Source: Brachionus rotundiformis (lineage: Eukaryota; Rotifera; Eurotatoria; Ploima; Brachionidae). From it: a DNA stretch of 22,047 nucleotides. Positions 9,675 through 18,928 of the stretch are shown here, one piece after another. The translations under genes and the position numbers were made by a program. Location of the stretch: NCBI GenBank assembly GCA_016802295.1, contig JAESIW010000180.1:676893-698939 (forward strand), read 5' to 3'. The notes beneath the pieces are model-generated. The model was not told where the DNA came from and searched no databases. It saw only the letters and a program-made list of their open reading frames with translations. Positions within the stretch are counted from its first letter, which is position 1; the number at the start of each line of letters is the position of its first letter.

Positions 9675-12600
9675 ATGTTGAACAAAAAAATGTTAAATTT
9701 AAAGAGAAAAACCAGTAAAATAAATCAAATCATTTCCGAAAAAACAATGATTTTGAGAGAGTCACTCAAGAGGTTTGTATAAAAAATATGCTTTCTGATA
9801 AATTATTAATATTTTTTTAAGTAATCTTGACTCCAAAAGTTTAAGAAGGAAGAACAATATTACTAAATATGCCTTTAAAAATTCTCGCGAATTTGACCAG
9901 TCAAAGGAAGAAATAGAAGAATCTTGTCCTAATCAAATTTTTTCCGAGTCTGTTATAAATTTAAACGGGTCGTTTTTGTCAAAAATAAAGAACAAAGCTT
10001 TGAATGTTAAAACAATTATAGTAAATATTATTTTTTAAAATAAAATTAAATGCTTAATATATTCGACAAATAATCCTATGAAGTTCCTATAATTATTTAT
10101 TTATACAACAAAATTTAACTTTAACTTTATAACTTAATTTAATTAAATTTTTTCTAAATGTTATTCAGAAAAAATGATTCTTATTGTTTTTTTAATTTTT
10201 ACGAAAGAATTAAAAAAAGTGCCAGTAGTCTAATTATATCAATGGTAAAAATATTACATATTTTCAAGAAAAATTTGTTTAAATTAAATTATTTCAAAGA
10301 GTCCAAACAAGATGCATCAGTCTCCTAGCAGCTCACTTCAAAGTAGAACGACCCAAAATTTTAAAGCATTTGAAAAATTTCCAAATGATATTAAAAAAAA
10401 GAAAATTTTGTCGATCAAGACATTAATAATCAAAATAAATTAACAATCAATGATCGATTTGGAATCAAAAATAAAAAATTAGATTATTGTAGAGTCAAAG
10501 TAAGTTTTCAAATATTTTTCTCATATTGTTTCTTTAAAAAGAGAGTTTTTTCAATAAAAACTTAATTTTTTTATATAAAAGTTGATGGATCAAAATAGTA
10601 GAGTGATAAAAAGACGGTGTCTTAACTATAAAATGTGCGGTGGTAAAGGGAATGCAAATGACGATACAAAGTCAAGACATTTATTAACAGCGAATTGTCC
10701 GATCAAAAAATCCAAAGACGGTTTCCAAACTGCTGATAAGCCTGATATGCCTTTTGATAAATCCCAAAGCAAAGAGAATTTTATTGAAGGAAATTTTAAC
10801 GCATGCCGAAATTATGTTAACGTTGAAAAAGAACAATTTAAACCAACTGATTTTCTATCATTAATAAATTCAAAAGATGTCTTGAAAACGCTAGTCGTAA
10901 CCAAAAAGGAATCTGTTAACTTTGATTTTGATTTTGAAATAGAAAGTGACACAGATTCAATAAAGGCACTTCAGGACGAACTAAATGTACCAAGAGTTAA
11001 GAGAACATTTCCAAAAACAAAAAATAAATTTTTAAAGTCATTCAGTTTAGACTTAGAAAATAATCATTTGAAAATAGATGAATCAGATGAAAAAAATATT
11101 TTAAATAATTCAAAATATTCTTCTAATATTAAGTTTGAAAGCGAGAGATTAATCGACATTCTTAAAGATGAAAATATGATTTTGAAAAAACAGCTCGAAA
11201 ATCAAAAAGAAGTCAAAGAAGAAAATTTAAATTCAAAAAACAAATGTCCGTTGTATTTAAAATGTAAAGGAACAGGTAATTTAAGAACAAGGAACAGAAT
11301 TCGTCACCGGTCAATAGAAAACTGTCCACTTTTTGAAACAATAGAAAATTATGATAATATAGGAAGAACTAACAGAGAACTAAACGAAGATAATATCAAA
11401 ATAACAGAAGAAAATAGCATTTTATCAAGAAGAATTTTTGATTTGGACCAGGAAATTATTGAACTAAAAAACAGAGAAACTTTTAGACAAGACGACATGT
11501 AAAAATAATCTCAATCTTAAATAATTTTAAAAACGTTACACTATCTTTACAAAGATCACCTTCACAGCTTGATGAAAATCACAAGAAGGAAACACTTGAG
11601 CTAAAAGGAAAAATTGAAAAACTTGAAGGGCAAATATTAATTCTTAGTCAGAAAAATCTGACTTTAGAAGAAGATAATGCTGAAAAATTGCGCCAACTAT
11701 CTGAATATAATAATGAAATTGGTCAAATGAATAAAAACTACGATGACAAGTAAAAAATTGATTTTTTAAAAAAAAAATTCAAGTTATTATTAAAAATCTT
11801 TAAAAAGGATTGAATATCATTTAAATGATTATAATAAAAAAATCAATGATCTGTATGAAGAGGGAAAAAAGTTAATCTCTCAAAGAGATGAAAAAATTCA
11901 AGCTCTATACAAAGACATTGAAAAATCTCAATACGAGCAAAGAACTGCTCTTGATCAAATTTCAGAATTAAAAAAGTAATTTATGACCAATTTATTATTA
12001 TTATACAAGGTTTTAAAATTTTAATTAATTTATTTTTAAAATATTTTCGCTTCAGATAACTATAAGAATTATAAAAGCATTTAGAATTTTGTCATGGAAC
12101 ATCCAAGGCAAATAAAATAGATTTAAATAAATATATCAGATTCTAGGTATTTTAATTCTTATGTGCTTGATTAAATTCAAAATAAAGTAGTTTTTGAAAT
12201 AATATTTTTGTGGTGTATTCTCCTCCAGTCTTTATTGAGCAATAAAATTAAGTAATTTAATAGAAATAGATTATCAAAAATTAAGGTTATCATTTGTTAA
12301 CTTTTTTTAACTTTAAAGAATTTTCCAAAAAAAAATTAAATAAAAAAGTCTGTTTTTTAATTTCATGCTTTTGTTCTTTTTCAATGGGCTTTTAGTCTAA
12401 TTATTTTATATGTTTAGATTGGTAAACCTTCAGAAAGCTGAAGTAAAATTTCAATCAAGGAGACTGAAAGAACTTGACGAGCAAAGAACTGCTCTTGATC
12501 AAACTTCAGAATTAAACAAGTAATTTATGACCAATTTATTATTATTGGCTCATTTTTAATAATAAATTTGAAGATTTATCAATGCTCAGAATGTTGATAT

Positions 12601-13050
12601 CAAAAAAAAATCGGAGAAGTTAAAATTTCAGAAGAATATAAACAAAGAAATTCGACTCTATGATTCAGTTAATCATAATGAGACCAAAAATTTAAAAGAA
12701 AATTTTCATCATGAATACTCAAAGTTTTTTAATGAGGCACTTTTTGGAATTGAAAAGCGCAATAATGAAATAATTAACTTAAAAGAGTATAATTAAAAAA
12801 TTTTGAATTCTTGTTTTTAAATGTTTTTTTAGAAAAATTTCAAATCAATTCACATCAAAAGAAAATCCAATTGTAATTAAAATTGAATTAAATATAAAAA
12901 ATTATATTTATTTTTAAGAAATGTAAATATTGCCTTAAAGACTGTAAAAACTGGCATGGATATACTATTCATTGTGGTCACATGCACAGAAATTCTTGCT
13001 GCGGAAAATCGATTTTGAAGTGTGAATGTTTTATTAGACCTTCCAATTAA
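9675..13050 (+). CDS. Gene 1: protein with two MYT1-like C2HC zinc fingers, coiled coil and Cys/His-rich C-terminus (11 exons)
   Basis: Proposed exons: 9675-9772, 9822-10020, 10300-10342, 10402-10499, 10582-11498, 11555-11749, 11808-11975, 12418-12519, 12574-12786, 12833-12872 and 12919-13050. Every junction is GT-AG and every phase agrees, giving 734 codons. Residues 159-185 and 368-394 each form C-x5-C-x13-H-x5-C with a Gly-x-Gly and a following Cys-Pro, like the MYT1-type C2HC finger, a DNA-binding module. Residues of about 395-690 are heptad-rich coiled coil. The last 43 residues hold eight Cys and four His, possibly a RING-like zinc site. The exon at 10402 depends on a weak intron (10343-10401); without it an A-run would break the frame. 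It probably binds transposon DNA or partners the transposase; that role is inferred from context only. Confidence 0.62.
10021..10299 (+). other. Intron 2 of gene 1
   Basis: This is AT-rich sequence between two in-phase exons, with a GTAAAT donor at 10021 and a CAAAG acceptor ending at 10299. I see no coding frame or repeat in it. It is one of only two gene 1 introns longer than about 100 bp. Confidence 0.5.
11933..12001 (+). repeat. 69-bp exon-intron repeat, first copy
   Basis: It covers the end of exon 7 (EQRTALDQ...), the splice donor and the first bases of the following intron. It recurs at 12477-12545 with two substitutions, 544 bp away, again spanning exon end and donor. It shows that exon 8 of gene 1 received its end and its donor by local duplication. 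Confidence 0.85.
12477..12545 (+). repeat. 69-bp exon-intron repeat, second copy
   Basis: This is the second copy of the 69-bp unit at 11933-12001. It supplies the last 43 bases of exon 8 and its donor (GTAATT). The two substitutions turn an Ile codon into Thr and a Lys codon into Asn, so the reading frame is kept. Confidence 0.85.
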
Positions 13051-13214
13051 ATTTTTGTCAAAACGAAATTATTTTTTATATATTTTTAATATTTTGATTA
13101 GTTTTTATTATATTTATCAATTTTTTAATATGACTTTGGTTTTATTCCTTGTTATATTATTTTATTTTAGCTCAATCAGGCTTCTCTTAATTTTACTCCT
13201 CAATGATGTGACCT
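13051..13214. other. 3' flank of gene 1
   Basis: This is AT-rich sequence after the TAA of gene 1. A short frame here codes for an almost purely hydrophobic Phe/Leu/Ile stretch, which is what T-rich DNA gives by chance, so I do not call a gene. Confidence 0.4.
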
Positions 13215-13660
13215 AAATTTTGTTTTGTCTTAGTTAGGACTTGGCTTGACCAGAGACTTGTGAAACATTTCTTCTCAAAGAATTTAAAAACTATTTTGAA
13301 ATTTATAGCCTCTAAAAGAGTGAAATAGAAATGTCTTTTATCAAACTTCAAAATTTCAAAATTAGTACAAAAACTGAAACAAGGGTTGAATTTTTCCTTA
13401 AAGTTTTAGAATCCTATTTACTAGTAATGCAATTTTGGGTTGCTAAATTTTTAAAATTTTTTTAAAGTAGAATTTCAATCTTTTGTTTCATTTTTTGCTT
13501 CTAATTTTAAGAGATGGAGAAGTTTGTAAAGAAATTTCTCTTTCACATTACGAATTGGGGTTGAAAGTTTCAGAATTTTTTTTGAAAACTTTGAAGCAGA
13601 GTTGTTCTGCCAATCTCAGGTAAAGTCAATGTACGGACCAAGACAAAGGAAAAAAATTTA
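13215..13660. repeat. Foldback (imperfect long inverted repeat) between genes 1 and 2
   Basis: The left half of this 446-bp segment pairs with the reverse complement of the right half. The best arms are 13320-13349 (gtgaaatagaaatgtctttt, then aaacttc) and 13519-13546, which differ by about two substitutions and two gaps. Outer parts also pair: tttgtcttagt near 13222-13233 with accaagacaaag near 13637-13648. About 130 bp in the centre do not pair. It looks like a foldback MITE or a hairpin-forming regulatory repeat. No protein frame is present. Confidence 0.6.
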
Positions 13661-13990
13661 AGAGTCTAAGTCCTGGATCAAAAATTAAATGAAAACACTA
13701 AATAGAACCAAAATTCATTTAATTAAGTTTTTAAATTAAAAGAACACTAATTCAAAAATATTATACTCAGTAGTTTTCTTTTATTTTTTTTATTTTTGCT
13801 ATTAAAAAAATTTAACTCATTATAGTTATTTTTTAATTATTTGACAAAAAAAGTTTTTCTCATATTTTAATTATTAAATGCTGGTTAAAAGGCATTTTTT
13901 TAAAAAATAAATTTATTTTAATAAGTTGATTTATTTTTATGAAAAAAACTTATTTTTATAGAATTAATTACATTGTTTCAAAAAGTAAAA

Positions 13991-16900
13991 ATGAAAAGGA
14001 CCGTTATTGATTTAAGCAAATTGGTTGCTATAACATGCCAAATATTGAAAAACCTTGGTTCAAACTTGAATTTTGATCGTAAGTTTTCTAAAAATGAACA
14101 GAATATCTGGGTAAGAATTTGCAAAGAATATTATGGGAAAATATGCTTTAACAGGCATTTTTAATTTATTTGTGGTTTAAACAGAATACCCAAAATTATT
14201 CGAAAATTGTTCATCAAAAACTTAATATTATAGAATTTAATTTAAATGAAAATCCGATAAAAAGCAAACAGCAAGAAAATGAGACATTTATCGAATTTTG
14301 TTTGAAAGAATTCAAATCATTTGCTGTTTCTAGTTCTAAACGTCGTCGTCTTCTAGGTGATTTTGAAGAAGCTTTGAATATTCAATTGCAAAAAAAAGGT
14401 TTCAATTGTTATTTTAAATGCAATCACAATTGGTTCAAATCAGAAAACAGTCGAAAAAGGAATTTACCAATATGGTCTGGGTTATACAAATGCATTCATA
14501 AAGAATGTCTGCAATCTATAACAGCTGAAATAGCTGAAATCGAAAATGAAAAAGTTGTTATTAGAATTTTGTATTCTGACAAAAAAAAACATGAAATAAT
14601 ACTAAAGTCTGAAAGAATAATAGGCCTAGAAAGAAAACTAACAGCTCTAAAGCTAAAAGCAGAAGATGTTTCAAATGGATGCGAAACTTATAATACAAGT
14701 AAATATTTTTTAAATCATTAAGAAAAAATACTTTAAATTAAATTTTAATTTTTAATATTGAAGTAAAAAAACAAAAAAAAATACACTTCACAAAATCGTT
14801 AATGAATTCGATCATCGTTTTAGACTTAATAAAGACTTGATTTTAGATTTAAAAGCGACAAAAACTCTTTGTCAGAATTTAGGTATTTCAACAAATTCCG
14901 AATTCAGAGGTTTTGTTCACAATTTATCATTAGATCCTTATGGTTTCATGTTAATGTCAGATATTCAAGTAATTAAAAAAAAAATTTAAAAAAATTTTTA
15001 ATTTATATATTTTTAGCTAAAAATTTGGATTCAAGCAAAATGTTCAAATCCAATTTGGTATTTTGACGCCACTGGAAGCGTGCATAAGGATATTGTTTCT
15101 CAAAAAAAGCCTTTATTGTATTCAATAGTTTTTCGTGACAAGAAAAACAAGATTATAATGCCTATAGCAGAATTTATTACAACAGAGCAGACAACAAAAT
15201 CAATTTCAACTTATTTACAAGTTATATATTTTAATATTATGGAGTTTAATAAAGGCATTGAAAATAAAATTCCTCCGATTATCGTGAGTGATTTTTCATG
15301 GGCAATAATTAATTCAATTTTAAGTGTATTTAATAAAATTACCATTCGAACTTATCTTAATTGGTGTTATGGAGTGATATTTAAAAATCAAAAAGAAACC
15401 AAAAATGCTTTAATTCACATAAACACACGAGTATATCTTTGTTCCACTCATTTTTTAAAAACAATAGTCAAAAAAGTCAAAAAAATGAATTTAGAGATAA
15501 ATGTAAAAAATTTATTTATTTTTTGTTTTTCAATGCTCCAAAATTCAATTACTATCAAACAATTCAATAATTATCTTATGAATATTTTTAATATTTTTAA
15601 TAACCCGAAAAATGATGAAACATTATTGTATTCGTTAGAAACTATGAGGAGAGAAATTAAAAACCGAAATTTAGATACATTAGATTTTTCAAATTTTACA
15701 GATAATGTGACAACTGAGAAAAAAAATAAAAATTCGGATAATGATTATGATGATATATATAGTGAAACAAAAGAATCACTAAAAAAAATTTCACCATTTT
15801 CAGCAAATTTTGAGAAGATAACTTGTACTATAAGAAAAAAATGTTAAGATAATAATTTTAAGTCGAATTTACAATCAAATCCATTTTATTTATCTAAATT
15901 ATACGATTTAATAGCAGACCAGCTTTATTTAATGCCGCTTTGGTGTGGGATTATTCCTGAAATATACGGAAAGTCAAATAATAATTGTTTATCAGAGTGT
16001 TTCAAGACTAGATTTACGAATAACCCGGTTGAAAGTTATTTCGGAAATTTAAAAAAAAATATTTTACAAAATAAAAAATGTTTTCCTAGCGAATTTGTTA
16101 GTTTAAGTTTTATGCGAATAAAAGCAAAATATCTAGAACATTATATGCATAATTCTGAAAAAGAATCAAAAATCTTAGGTGGACTAATGAGTAAAAAAGA
16201 AGAATGGTCTGACAAAAAAACAAAAAATAAGAAGCAAGCAATATACTACGACTCAAAACCTACAAAACCTACAAAGAAAAAGGTTTCTATTTTCAGAATT
16301 ATGATATTTTCAAATATATTTACCAAGATTTATTCGAATACGATCCAATGTTTTTGGAAAAAGAGAGTAAGGAGTACACAGAGATTTTTAAAAATGCGAA
16401 AATCTGCATTGGGGAAAAATTTGAAGAGCCAATGGAGATTAGCCAAGAAGAAATTCAATTTGATTTTAAATTATTTAATGACTTCTATCATAAAATTTCA
16501 AATGAAGTGTGGGATTTTGATGGAGCAAAGACATTTTTTAAAAGCAAACAAACACAGTTAATTAATATGACAAATAACCTTAGAAAAATCAAGCAATCAA
16601 TTGTGTATTCTGGCCAAAATTTAGACGAAAGCAGATGTTTTAGTATAATAGTTGAATTATTTAATTTAAATGGTTTTGTTCCAATAAGAACATTAGGTGA
16701 TGGCAATTGTTTTTATAGGTCGATTTCAACACTTCTTTTTGGAACAGATGAATTTTATTATTTGGTAAAAACAGGATCAATTTTTATGCTTTTAGAATAT
16801 CGTAAATTATTTTCAAATATTGTAACAAAGCATTATTATGTGGAATCTTATGAAACCATCTGTTGTAAGTCTATGAATAAGAATGAATGGGCAATGATGC

Positions 16901-17133
16901 TAAATATTTTAGCAACAAGCATATTGCTTAAAAGAGAAATTCTTATTTTTAATCTTAACACTGAAACATTGGTCCCGTATTGTTATAAATATTTGATTGG
17001 TGAAAATAATTGTGAGAGTTTAAAGATTGGATTCGCCTACAACCACTTTGTTCCATTGGTATGTAAAGAGATTAATAATTCACCTACTTTAGAGAATTAC
17101 AGTGATTTATTTATAAACTTTAGAGAAAAATAA
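13991..17133 (+). CDS. Gene 2: MULE-like DDE transposase fused to an OTU cysteine protease (interrupted)
   Basis: Proposed exons: 13991-14110, 14185-14698, 14764-14968 and 15017-17133. The N-terminal part has a Cys/His-Trp motif (FKCNHNW...WSGLYKC....C), a likely zinc DNA-binding domain. The transposase core shows WYFDATGSV (Asp at 15065), IIVSDFSWA (Asp at 15290), LCSTHFLK (the CxxH between second Asp and Glu that marks Mutator-like transposases) and NNPVESYFGNL (Glu at 16031). The OTU domain follows. Three breaks are present: a one-base deficit in the A-runs at 14764-14781, an in-frame TAA at 15845-15847 in otherwise continuous protein, and a one-base deficit between 16231 and 16281. It would cut and join transposon ends in the nucleus. 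As written it is inactive unless these are sequence errors. Confidence 0.75.
16600..17100 (+). other. OTU-family cysteine protease domain in gene 2
   Basis: The motif VPIRTLGDGNCFYRSIS contains the OTU catalytic Asp-Gly-Asn-Cys; Asp is at 16699-16701 and the nucleophilic Cys at 16708-16710. The catalytic His is in IGFAYNHFVPLV (17044-17046), the usual C-terminal position. Between them lies NEWAMMLNILATSI, which matches the helix that follows the conserved Trp in OTU enzymes. OTU proteins usually remove ubiquitin from targets. On a transposase it could protect the protein from degradation or process a fusion, which is inference. The domain is open from 16348 to the TAA at 17131. Confidence 0.85.
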
Positions 17134-17452
17134 AAATTTATTAGAAAAACAAATATAAAAAAACAACAATTTAATCTTAAAAAAGTTATGCAATTAAAAC
17201 TGTAAATCAATTTTTATTTTGTGTTCTCAATATCAATACCATTTTAAACTAAAATGCTCTAAGAAAATCAACATTTTAAAATAAAACCGTGAAAAAAAAT
17301 TTTATTAATATTTTATTTAAAAAAATTTTTAAATAAATGTTTTAATTCTTGTGATACATTTTGATTTATCAACTTTTTTTATGTTTATTGCCTTGGACAT
17401 TCCATGACTTTATTGTGAAACACCTGCTGAAAGTTTGAAAGTTTAATTTTTT
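17134..17452. other. AT-rich convergent intergenic stretch between genes 2 and 3
   Basis: It holds the shared 3' flanks of two convergent genes. It contains a strongly self-complementary A/T section near 17290-17340 and no coding frame. No clear terminator or polyadenylation pattern can be singled out in such AT-rich DNA. Confidence 0.4.
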
Positions 17453-17859
17453 TTATGAATTCATAATTTTTTTTTTAAATACTAATTTTACAAATACAAT
17501 TTTTTTTACATTTTTGTTAACATTTCTGCACTCATTGAATTCTTTTTCAACAGTTTTATCATATTCTTCTTTTGATTTGTATAAAAGGAATTTTCTTGTA
17601 TGTGAATCAAAATAAACATCTTGAATCAAATCAACCATTGATTCTACATCGAAAAACTCAAGATCGTTTTCTTAAAATAAATTATATAAATAAAATATTT
17701 AGTATATTTTGTTTATATTACCTTTTAAATAATTTAAAAAATCATTTTTCACGAAATTTTTATTTTCAAATTTAGAATCAGCATTTTTTAAAGCTAGAAA
17801 GCCTTTAAAATAAAATGCTCTCTCTTGATTTTTTCTTCTTCTATGGGTTTATTATTCAT
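17453..17859 (-). CDS. Gene 3: small two-exon gene of unknown function
   Basis: Exon 1 runs from the ATG at 17859 to 17722, with donor GTAATA. A 51-bp intron covers 17721-17671. Exon 2 runs from 17670 to the stop at 17453. Exon 2 codes for ...FFDVESMVDLIQDVYFD..., a charged, probably helical segment ending in a Lys-rich tail. In exon 1 the ATG frame (MNNKPIEEEK) and the frame that joins exon 2 (RAFYFKGFLALKNAD) differ by one base across a run of six A at about 17829-17834. One more A would give about 118 residues, so this is a real break or a homopolymer error. I do not recognise a family. Its position beside the transposase suggests an accessory protein, but that is inference. Confidence 0.45.
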
Positions 17860-18015
17860 TCTCTTTCGTTTTATAATCTATATTTGTTTTATCTAAAATA
17901 TTAATAGAAATATATAACTAGTATTGGTAAGATCTTGGAAATCCTTTATGCTGCTTAAGGCTTTATATTTATCCCTATTCACTTATGACTTGGCACAGTG
18001 GTAACTGCATCTAGT
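17860..18015. other. Spacer with a possible truncated tRNA-like SINE head
   Basis: tggcacagtgg at 17991-18001 fits the tRNA A-box consensus, followed by taactgcatc as in the D-arm of tRNA-derived SINEs. No B-box follows because the 253-bp repeat begins at 18016. It may be a SINE cut at the rearrangement joint or a chance match. Confidence 0.25.
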
Positions 18016-18268
18016 TCCTGGGAGCTTATGAGCGAGACTAGTTGAGTGACATCGCGTTAGAACTCGTGACACTCGATCTGCGACTATAGCAAGCGATTTT
18101 TCAGCGTCCAGTACTCGATCAAATTCTCTCTGTTGTTCATATAGTCGTTAGTGATCAAGTCTTTGACCAAGTAGGTGACAAAGCTTGCTTCTTTTTGGCT
18201 CATGCGACTATTGAGGTCCTGGGCGTCTTTGTTGAAGCGGTGTATGTGGACGGTCGAGCTCAGCAAAT
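18016..18268. repeat. 253-bp perfect inverted repeat, right copy
   Basis: This is the reverse complement of 5968-6220. Here the repeat is the 3' end of the minus-strand coiled-coil piece. It starts at 18016 right after the AT-rich spacer, and coding sequence continues without a break beyond 18268. Confidence 0.9.
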
Positions 18269-18928
18269 GGTCACGCTGGCTGAGTTCGGCAAGCAATTGG
18301 TCACGGGTAGCCTTAAGCTCGTCGCTTCGTTTGTGAATGAGTTTGGAATATGCGCCCTTGGTGCTGAGCAGATCGCTGGCTCGTTGTCTCAAGCTGTCGT
18401 ATCTGGCGTGAGCAAGCTTGACCTCGTCTTTGAGCGACTTGAATTTTAAGAGTTAAGTCTTGACCAAACTCTTCGGATTGAGCCTGGGATCGCTTTTCGT
18501 TCATCCACTTCATGAACTCACAGCTTTCGCGCTCAAATTCCAAAGCTTCAGCGCGATTACACAACATTTTGCTTGTCTGTTCGCTCTCAGCCAATATTTC
18601 GTCCATTTTGCGCCCAGTTTTTTTTACTCTGAACTCTAACAAAGCGCTGCACTGCCTCTTGGCGCCCAATTGAGCTTTGTGCGCGCGCAAATCTTGGGCC
18701 AAACGTTCCATTTTGCTCAAGTGTATTGGTCAAAATGGGCGCTTATTCACTCAGCGAAATGTTTATTTGGTTTAGTGCTACGAGTTGTTCTTGTTCATCG
18801 AAACTAACGGAAACTAGGGATTTTTTTTTGGCCATAACTGATTGAAGAGTGGTCCATTAGGACTCGATTTGGTCGAGTTTGTGAGCCAATTTGTCCAAAG
18901 AAGATGTCACACTTTGGTTCTCTAGCAT
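18016..18928 (-). pseudogene. Coiled-coil protein pseudogene, 5' part
   Basis: The likely start is the ATG at 18928 (MLENQSVTSSLDKLAHKL). In-frame TAA stops occur at about 18858 and 18750, a frameshift near 18720 leads into MERLAQDLRAHKAQLGAK..., and a second near 18440 leads into RQRASDLLSTKGAYSKLI. The frame ends at a TAG at 18084-18086 inside the inverted repeat. Composition is Leu/Glu/Gln/Lys-rich with heptad spacing, GC-richer than its surroundings and intronless. It is the N-terminal half of the protein whose C-terminal half lies at 5968-7275. The family is not recognised; it is clearly decayed. Confidence 0.62.

Larger units (their letters stand above)
9675..17859. mobile_element. Putative MULE-like DNA transposon: C2HC zinc-finger gene, transposase-OTU gene, small third gene
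   Basis: Three spliced genes share AT-rich codon use and about 50-bp introns: gene 1 (9675-13050, +), gene 2 (13991-17133, +) and gene 3 (17859-17453, -). Gene 2 has the MULE transposase signature (Asp, Asp, CxxH, Glu) and an OTU protease domain. The extent given is the coding extent only; terminal inverted repeats and target duplications were not found. A LINE sits directly against the left side, and the 253-bp rearrangement repeat starts 157 bp beyond gene 3. Grouping the three genes as one element is inferred from their composition and spacing. Confidence 0.6.

Noticed and set aside
8681..9718. Several plus-strand frames across the LINE
   Set aside because: They are antisense shadows of the GC-rich reverse-transcriptase frame on the minus strand.
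10393..10400. Frameshift in the A8 run of gene 1 exon 3
   Set aside because: A 59-bp GT-AG intron (10343-10401) removes the run and restores phase without assuming an error, though its splice sites are weak.
12056..12116. A frame reading RILSWNIQGK, like the start of a LINE endonuclease
   Set aside because: Only about 20 codons, followed by a stop, with no further endonuclease motifs; it lies in a gene 1 intron and may be chance.
13022..13216. A 64-codon hydrophobic frame that could be a membrane protein
   Set aside because: It overlaps the last exon of gene 1 in another frame and its Phe/Leu/Ile content is what T-rich DNA produces.
16488..16706. Minus-strand frame opposite the OTU region
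   Set aside because: Shadow of the sense frame; no start context or motif.
5968..18268. The 253-bp inverted repeats as terminal inverted repeats of one giant transposon
   Set aside because: Coding sequence of the pseudogene runs through the outer end of the right copy, the outside flanks are unrelated (LTR and pseudogene), and no target duplication is seen.
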